Below, piece by piece: positions 56,674 to 60,790 of a stretch of DNA of 60,790 nucleotides (position 1 is the first letter of the stretch; each line of letters opens with the position of its first letter). Made by a program: the position numbers and the translations under genes. The notes under the pieces are model-generated. The model ran no database searches. It had not been told where the DNA came from and saw only the letters and a program-made list of their open reading frames with translations. The stretch is from a bacterium (GTDB lineage: Bacteria > Armatimonadota > Zipacnadia > Zipacnadales > UBA11051): positions 1-60,790 of the forward strand of contig JAJFUB010000110.1 in NCBI GenBank assembly GCA_021372615.1, given 5' to 3'.

Positions 56674-57134
56674 TGGTCTCGCAGCAGGCTGGCCAGGTCG
56701 AACCCGTCGGCGAGGGGGTCGCGGAAGAGCACGCCCTCAATGGTGCGGCCGTCGTGGCAGTCCTCACTCAGGACGATGGGAACATGGTTGCATTTCGCTG
56801 TGGCCCAGATCAGGCCATCATAGTACGCGAACTGGTGCTCCATCGTGCCGCGGATGGCCTCCATGACCGTGTCGGAGTCTACCGCGCAGACATGCCAGTG
56901 CGCGACATAGTAGCGCACCCGGCGCACGATGTGCTCGTGCGATAGCCGTGGCTCCAGCCGTCGCAGACCCACAAAGAACTCTCCGAGGATCTGGGCGCTC
57001 ACGAGCCCCCGCCTGCCCTGACTAAGCGCCCTGACCACCTCCAGTGCGCGGCGGCCCTTGCTCACCTGCGCCGGGTCATACTGGTACAGTAGGACGTTTG
57101 TGTCCACCAGGCAGCTTGGATAGGCGCTCCCCAT
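56670..57134 (-). CDS. vapC: PIN-domain toxin, VapC type
   Basis: This 154-residue ribonuclease-like protein has the PIN acidic cluster: Asp in V-D-T-N-V-L-L (residue 11), a Glu in I-L-G-E-F-F (near residue 50), Asp in Y-Y-D-G-L-I-W-A (near 105) and an acidic end motif S-E-D-C-H-D-G. VapC toxins cleave tRNA or rRNA and are held inactive by the paired antitoxin. The first Asp lies at residue 11, so the start cannot be much later, which means the gene overlaps the antitoxin gene by 59 bases. The stop overlaps the start of the following small frame. Confidence 0.87.
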   Translation of the reverse strand: MGSAYPSCLVDTNVLLYQYDPAQVSKGRRALEVVRALSQGRRGLVSAQILGEFFVGLRRLEPRLSHEHIVRRVRYYVAHWHVCAVDSDTVMEAIRGTMEHQFAYYDGLIWATAKCNHVPIVLSEDCHDGRTIEGVLFRDPLADGFDLASLLRDQ

Positions 57135-57387
57135 AGAGGTCCTCCCGCCTCCAGGCGTGCCGACGCTGCGGCACTCTGATGCTCAGGCGCTCCCGGATGA
57201 AAGCCTCCTCCGCAGCCCACGCCTCATCAGGGGCGAGCCCATCTCCGGACTCCGCGAGCGCGGCCGCCAGGCCCTGGCGAATGATGTCGGCCTCGGACCG
57301 GCCCTCGCGCAGCGCGCGCCGCTTCAGTCGCTCTTCGAGTTCCTGCGTGATGTAGACCTGCTTGCGGACCATGCGTGTGGTGGTCAT
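57076..57387 (-). CDS. vapB: Ribbon-helix-helix antitoxin, VapB type
   Basis: This 103-residue protein (ATG at 57387 with GAGAG upstream; ATG at 57399 is the alternative) has an N-terminal ribbon-helix-helix DNA-binding segment, R-K-Q-V-Y-I-T-Q-E-L-E-E-R-L-K-R-R-A, then G-R-S-E-A-D-I-I-R-Q-G-L. The C-terminal half, rich in charged residues (W-R-R-E-D-L-Y-G-E-R-L), is the toxin-binding tail, encoded partly within vapC. It should neutralise VapC and, with it, repress the promoter at the inverted repeat just upstream. Confidence 0.82.
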   Translation of the reverse strand: MTTTRMVRKQVYITQELEERLKRRALREGRSEADIIRQGLAAALAESGDGLAPDEAWAAEEAFIRERLSIRVPQRRHAWRREDLYGERLSKLPGGHKRPTVPV

Positions 57388-57401
57388 GGTTGCTCTCATT
57401 C

Positions 57402-57429
57402 GTGATGTATACATCGCAGTATACATCAC
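57402..57429. promoter_or_regulatory. vapBC operator, perfect inverted repeat
   Basis: GTGATGTATAC (57402-57412) and GTATACATCAC (57419-57429) form a perfect 11-base inverted repeat with a six-base spacer. It lies 14 bases upstream of the antitoxin start, overlaps the predicted -10 box and start of transcription, and is the expected size for two ribbon-helix-helix dimers, so toxin-antitoxin autorepression is likely. Confidence 0.82.
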
Positions 57430-57446
57430 TATGCCCCGCCGCACAA
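57418..57446 (-). promoter_or_regulatory. vapBC promoter
   Basis: On the minus strand TTGTGC (57446-57441), a 17-base spacer and TATACT (57423-57418) form a sigma-70-like promoter. The -35 is moderate and the -10 strong. It begins within the 3' end region of the upstream aminotransferase, so vapBC need not depend on read-through. Confidence 0.6.
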
Positions 57447-57453
57447 GACCCGC

Positions 57454-58839
57454 CTACAGCCACTTTCTCCCCTTCGCGTCCGGCGTGCAGTACGCGCTCA
57501 ACACCTTGTTGATCGCTGCAGCGATGTGCTTGCAGTCGCTGGCACTGTACCACTGGTTGAGGCCCACGCTGATCATGCGGTCGAACAGGTCGTCGGCCAC
57601 CGGGCACTGGCCCTTCTTGTACTCCGCCTTGCCGCCGGCCTTCAGGTAGCGCTCGCACCCAAACGGGCAGTTGTCCTTCCCGGTCGCGCCCTGCTGGAGC
57701 ACCAGCGGGAACATGCAGTGGTAGATGTGCCAGTCCGGCGGGGCGGCGTCGCCGCGCATCCCGCAGCCCACGCCTTCGGCGTTCAGCGCGGTCACGATCT
57801 TGCGACCCAGCTCGATGCTCTCGGGGAAGAACCTGAGTGTGTAGCCGACCTCGCCGTCGGGGTCGTTGAGCCGCTGCGGAGTGATCTCGGCAAAGGTCTG
57901 CAGTTGCCCCAGGATGCGCATCTTCACACTGTGGAAGCGCTTGAACAGGGCCGGCATCTTCTTGAGCTGCACGGCGTCAATGGCGGCCTCCAGCTCGGAC
58001 ATGCGGTAGTTGGTGCCGACAAACAGCTCACCGGGGTAGCGCTCCGGGGCGAAGCGCACCGGGCGCGTGAGGCCGCCGCCCTCGGCCAGGATGCAGGCCG
58101 CGTCGTACAGCTTCTCCTTGTCGGTCACGAGCATCCCGCCCTCGCCGCCGCCGACGATCTTGTACGAGGAGATGCTGAAGATTCCCAGGTCGCCCCAGGT
58201 GCCCACATACTTGCCCTTGACCTGCCCGCCGCACGACTGCGCGCAGTCCTCGACGACCGGAATCTTGTGCTTCTTCGCGACCTTCATGATCGCGTCCATC
58301 TTCGCGACACTGCCCATGACATGGGTGGGGGCGATGCAGGCGGTGCGCTTGTTGATGAGCGCCTCGATCTTGGTCGGGTCCATGTGCAGCGACTCATCCA
58401 CATCGCAGAACACCGGCACACCCTTGGCCATGACAACCGCCGCGGCGGTGGCGTAGAAGCCGATGGCGCTGCAGATGACCTCCGTGCCGGGCTTGACGCC
58501 GGCAGCCACGAAGGCGGCATGCAGGGCCGCGGTGCCCGAGCTGGTGGGCAGAGCGTACTTGACGCCGAAGGCCTCACGGGCCACGCGCGCGAAGGCCTGG
58601 TTGCAGGTCTCCTTCATGCTCGAGTAGTAGTTGGCGAGATACGGCCCGCCGGCGAAGTCCTCGTCGGAGAGGGCATCACTCACGCGCTGGACGGCCTCAG
58701 GCGGCAGGGCGAACCGCTCGATGACGGCCATGAGTTCGGCCTTGGCGATCTTGGGCTTGCCCTTGCCCTGGATGGTGGTCACGGCCTTGAGCCCGCCTTC
58801 GAGGGCGAGCTTTTGCTGCTGGCGTTCTTGCTTGGACAC
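57454..58839 (-). CDS. DegT/DnrJ/EryC1/StrS-family aminotransferase
   Basis: This 461-residue PLP enzyme starts at GTG with AGAGAGGT upstream. The N-terminal tail (S-K-Q-E-R-Q-Q-Q-K-L-A-L-E-G-G) precedes the fold-type-I core. Y-A-L-P-T-S-S-G-T-A-A-L-H-A-A binds phosphate, the PLP aspartate is in V-V-E-D-C-A-Q-S, and the Schiff-base lysine is in I-S-S-Y-K-I-V-G-G-G-E-G-G near residue 230. The family aminates keto-sugars or inososes, usually from glutamate or glutamine. With the aldo/keto reductase upstream on the same strand it could form an amino-sugar or amino-inositol pathway. A decayed copy of its first 29 codons lies at 59440-59525. Confidence 0.9.
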   Translation of the reverse strand: MSKQERQQQKLALEGGLKAVTTIQGKGKPKIAKAELMAVIERFALPPEAVQRVSDALSDEDFAGGPYLANYYSSMKETCNQAFARVAREAFGVKYALPTSSGTAALHAAFVAAGVKPGTEVICSAIGFYATAAAVVMAKGVPVFCDVDESLHMDPTKIEALINKRTACIAPTHVMGSVAKMDAIMKVAKKHKIPVVEDCAQSCGGQVKGKYVGTWGDLGIFSISSYKIVGGGEGGMLVTDKEKLYDAACILAEGGGLTRPVRFAPERYPGELFVGTNYRMSELEAAIDAVQLKKMPALFKRFHSVKMRILGQLQTFAEITPQRLNDPDGEVGYTLRFFPESIELGRKIVTALNAEGVGCGMRGDAAPPDWHIYHCMFPLVLQQGATGKDNCPFGCERYLKAGGKAEYKKGQCPVADDLFDRMISVGLNQWYSASDCKHIAAAINKVLSAYCTPDAKGRKWL

Positions 58840-58930
58840 TGGGGTGACCTCTCTCGCTAGGAGCGGCAGGATGCGCGGTCAGATGACCCGTGTTGGTAAG
58901 GCCTGGACTGCGTGGGCCCTTGTCTACTGT

Positions 58931-59152
58931 TCAGACCCCGGCATGATAGATCAGGGGACGGTAGCGCGGGGGCGGGACGGGCCTGCCGGCTTGCTGCGCG
59001 GCCCGCAGCCAGGCGGCCTTGGCCCTCTCGACCTCGGCCAGGGCCTGCTCCGGGGTCTCCCCGAAGGCGGAGCAGTGCTCCAAGTCGGGGATGTCGGCGA
59101 TATACCCGCCGTCCTCTTCGCTATAGAAGATGTTGATGTGATAATGCGTCAT
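58931..59152 (-). CDS. hicB: HicB-like antitoxin
   Basis: This 73-residue protein has the HicB partial RNase-H-like fold: Y-H-I-N-I-F-Y-S-E-E-D-G-G-Y-I-A-D-I-P-D-L, then C-S-A-F-G-E-T-P-E-Q-A-L-A-E-V. It ends without an extra DNA-binding domain. ATG overlaps the hicA stop in ATGA, the usual hicA-hicB coupling, with the toxin first. It should bind and block HicA. Confidence 0.88.
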   Translation of the reverse strand: MTHYHINIFYSEEDGGYIADIPDLEHCSAFGETPEQALAEVERAKAAWLRAAQQAGRPVPPPRYRPLIYHAGV

Positions 59153-59406
59153 TTGTCGTCCTCCAGAACCAGCCTGTAGCGCTCCACGAGCTTCAGGAAC
59201 TGCCGAATCTGGTAGGGCTTGGCCTGCCCCTTGACCTCCTGCAGGTTCACCATCTCCGGGACGGAAGGGTGTCTGAGGATGTGATGGCTGCCGCTGACCC
59301 GCGCCACGTGGAACCCAAACTCTTCCACCAATCGTATCATATCCGCAAAGGCCACATTGTTCAACGCGCCTGAGGCCAGCCGTCCGAGCAGTTTCTCGGG
59401 GTTCAT
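59149..59406 (-). CDS. hicA: HicA-like mRNA interferase toxin
   Basis: This 85-residue protein starts at the ATG after GGAGGT. It shows the HicA double-stranded-RNA-binding-like fold, with F-A-D-M-I-R-L-V-E-E-F-G-F, the catalytic histidine in V-S-G-S-H-H-I-L-R-H-P and the terminal helix K-P-Y-Q-I-R-Q-F-L. HicA cleaves mRNA when free. Its ATG overlaps (ATGA) the end of the decayed aminotransferase 5' fragment. Confidence 0.87.
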   Translation of the reverse strand: MNPEKLLGRLASGALNNVAFADMIRLVEEFGFHVARVSGSHHILRHPSVPEMVNLQEVKGQAKPYQIRQFLKLVERYRLVLEDDK

Positions 59407-59439
59407 AGAGCGACCTCCGTCAGGCCCGGGTGGAACCGG

Positions 59440-59525
59440 GGCTTCCCCTTGCCCTGGATAGTGGTGACCGCCTTCAGGCCGCCCTCGAGAGCGAGCTTCT
59501 GCTGTTGGCGTTATTGTCTGGGCAT
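59440..59525 (-). pseudogene. Decayed 5' fragment of the DegT aminotransferase gene
   Basis: Minus-strand sequence from 59525 reads M-P-R-Q-stop-R-Q-Q-Q-K-L-A-L-E-G-G-L-K-A-V-T-T-I-Q-G-K-G-K-P. Apart from the first residues and the TAA in place of GAA, this matches codons 1-29 of the intact gene at 58839. After K-P the match ends and the frame runs into the hicA start. The two copies bracket hicBA. Confidence 0.85.
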
Positions 59526-59579
59526 GGGTGGGTGCTTCTCTCCTGGACTGCACTGGGCCTCGTGGTTGGTGAGCCGCCG

Positions 59580-60740
59580 CTACGCGCCCCTCAGCTTCTC
59601 CGCCAGCTCCGCCATCTGCCCCATGTAGTCGGGGATCGGCAGGTTCTGCGGGCACTTCTCGACACACGTGCCACAGCCAAGGCACTTGGCCGGGTCGGGG
59701 GCGCCGTCGGTTCCCATCTTCCTGACTTCATCCAGCCCGCTCTGCACACCGAAGACCTCGGCGAGCTGGTAGTGGCCGACCATCTGCCACACCGGCAGCT
59801 TCTCGGGGCACGAGCCGGCGCAGTAGCGGCAGCCTGAGCACAGCGGCTGGCCGCCGCTGAACTCCACGAAGGCCTCGACGAACCGCGCGCGCTGCTCGGC
59901 GGTCATCGTGTTGGCCGCGTCGGCGAAGCTCGCGTTCTGGTCCATCTGCGCGATCTCGTTCATCCCGGAGATGACCGTGGTGACCGACGGGCTGCCCCAC
60001 AGGAAGCGCAGGGCGATCTCCTGCACCGGCATTCCCGCCATCTCGGGCAGGGCGCGCGCGAAGACGGCCGACTGGCCCACCAGGAGCCCGCCGCGCAGTG
60101 GGCCCATGATGACACAGCCCGCGCCGTGCTCATGCGCGTAGTCCAGCATCCGCTCGGGCGCGCGGTCGTTGAAGTTGTAGTACGCGGTCACGATCCTGAA
60201 GTCCGGCACCTGCTGCAGCCAGCCGATGACCTCGTCCGGCAGCGGGTTGTGGGTCGTGAAGCCCAGGTGCTTGACGAGGCCCTGGTCGCGGGCTTCGCGC
60301 ATGGCCTGCAGCGGCGTATCCGGGCCGGGGCGGCAGGCGGCGTCGAAGTGGTCGGGCGCGCTCATGTCCCAGAACTGGAAGAAGTCGAGCTGCTCGACAC
60401 CCAGGCGCCCCAGCGCCCCCTCGATGGCCTGCCACATGCCGTCGCGGGTGTTGATGCTCAGGGCGCGGTCGCGCTTCTCCTCACCATGACGGGGCTGGGC
60501 CTTGCCCGACAGCACCATCTGCTCGCGCGGCACGCCCCGGATGGCCTCGCCGACATACGCCTCGGCGCAGTCGTCGGGGCCCTTGTAGCCGTAGGCCGTG
60601 CCGCAGTCGAAATAGTTGATGCCCAGCGACAGGCCGTGCCGCACCATCTCGATGGCGTTCTCACGGCCCTTGTAACGCATGGTCCCGTGTCCGAGCACCG
60701 AGACCTTGATACCGGTGTCACCCACTTCGCGATACTGCAT
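59580..60740 (-). CDS. Aldo/keto reductase with C-terminal 4Fe-4S domain
   Basis: This 386-residue protein starts at ATG with GGAGGT upstream. Residues about 1-290 form the aldo/keto reductase barrel: catalytic Asp and Tyr in Y-F-D-C-G-T-A-Y-G and Lys in V-L-S-G-K-A-Q. The usual catalytic His in the following strand is replaced by Trp in F-F-Q-F-W-D-M. The C-terminal part carries two ferredoxin-type clusters, CSGCRYCAGSCP and CLGCGTCVEKCP, as in the iron-sulfur branch of the family. The physiological electron carrier may therefore be an iron-sulfur protein as well as NAD(P)H. It probably acts on sugars or polyols and leads the minus-strand operon toward the aminotransferase. Confidence 0.85.
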   Translation of the reverse strand: MQYREVGDTGIKVSVLGHGTMRYKGRENAIEMVRHGLSLGINYFDCGTAYGYKGPDDCAEAYVGEAIRGVPREQMVLSGKAQPRHGEEKRDRALSINTRDGMWQAIEGALGRLGVEQLDFFQFWDMSAPDHFDAACRPGPDTPLQAMREARDQGLVKHLGFTTHNPLPDEVIGWLQQVPDFRIVTAYYNFNDRAPERMLDYAHEHGAGCVIMGPLRGGLLVGQSAVFARALPEMAGMPVQEIALRFLWGSPSVTTVISGMNEIAQMDQNASFADAANTMTAEQRARFVEAFVEFSGGQPLCSGCRYCAGSCPEKLPVWQMVGHYQLAEVFGVQSGLDEVRKMGTDGAPDPAKCLGCGTCVEKCPQNLPIPDYMGQMAELAEKLRGA

Positions 60741-60764
60741 ATCTACCTCCGTTTTGCATGCGCA

Positions 60765-60790
60765 GTAGCGCGGGCGGCCTCGCCCGCGCT
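60765..60790. repeat. Palindromic repeat at the window edge
   Basis: GTAGCGCGGGCGGCCTCGCC is followed by CGCGCT at the end of the window. It is the same as the core of the repeat at 25392 and lies upstream of the aldo/keto reductase gene. The right arm is cut by the window boundary. Confidence 0.8.

Overview
The window is GC-rich (roughly two thirds G+C), densely coded DNA from a diderm (Gram-negative-type) bacterium. Two prepilin-like proteins carry the N-terminal signature ILFPVFA-[RK]-AREKARQ together with a C-terminal H-X9-DG motif, a combination very common in Armatimonadota (also seen in Planctomycetes-like lineages). With the many unusual secreted glycoside hydrolases, this points to an uncultured Armatimonadota-type genome. 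That assignment is an inference. No rRNA, tRNA, CRISPR array or transposase was found, and no gap longer than about 300 bases lacks a feature.

Layout. 1-3.1 kb: a secreted beta-propeller/c-type-haem protein on the minus strand. 3.3-15.8 kb: a 4171-residue autotransporter made of about 56 glycine-rich repeats, followed by a small Spy/CpxP-like periplasmic protein. 16.5-25.4 kb: an apparent efflux operon marR - ABC exporter - membrane fusion protein - RND pump - TolC, led by a near-consensus promoter with an overlapping candidate operator and probably a leaderless start. 25.4-43.4 kb: a carbohydrate-degradation neighbourhood with six secreted or cytoplasmic glycosidase-like proteins plus a Gfo/Idh/MocA dehydrogenase. 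43.5-45.0 kb: trpB preceded by a complete transcription attenuator with a Trp-rich leader peptide. 45.1-46.9 kb: an OLD-type ATPase/TOPRIM nuclease. 47-54.6 kb: a decayed fucosidase copy, a prepilin, an intact GH29-like fucosidase, a SUKH protein, and a secreted protein coupled to a GH42-like enzyme. 54.5-57.4 kb: a lipoprotein with a metalloprotease motif, a second prepilin, and a vapBC pair with a small membrane-protein frame interrupted by UGA. 57.4-60.8 kb: a DegT aminotransferase, hicBA, a decayed copy of the aminotransferase 5' end, and an iron-sulfur aldo/keto reductase.

How the genes work together. The glycosidase-like proteins, the dehydrogenase, the aldo/keto reductase and the aminotransferase fit outer-surface and periplasmic breakdown of complex glycans followed by sugar oxidation or amination. 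The efflux operon joins an ABC exporter and a tripartite RND system under one MarR regulator. The vapBC and hicAB pairs, the OLD nuclease and the SUKH protein are typical accessory stability/defence genes.

The strongest non-obvious signals are: (1) the trpB attenuator with mutually exclusive hairpins; (2) several families of short palindromes, some supplying stop codons to flanking genes and some lying in frame inside coding regions; (3) two places where an intact gene is preceded by a decayed copy of its own 5' end with cargo genes between; (4) the alternating two-unit repeat of the giant autotransporter; and (5) the small UGA-interrupted gene overlapping vapC.
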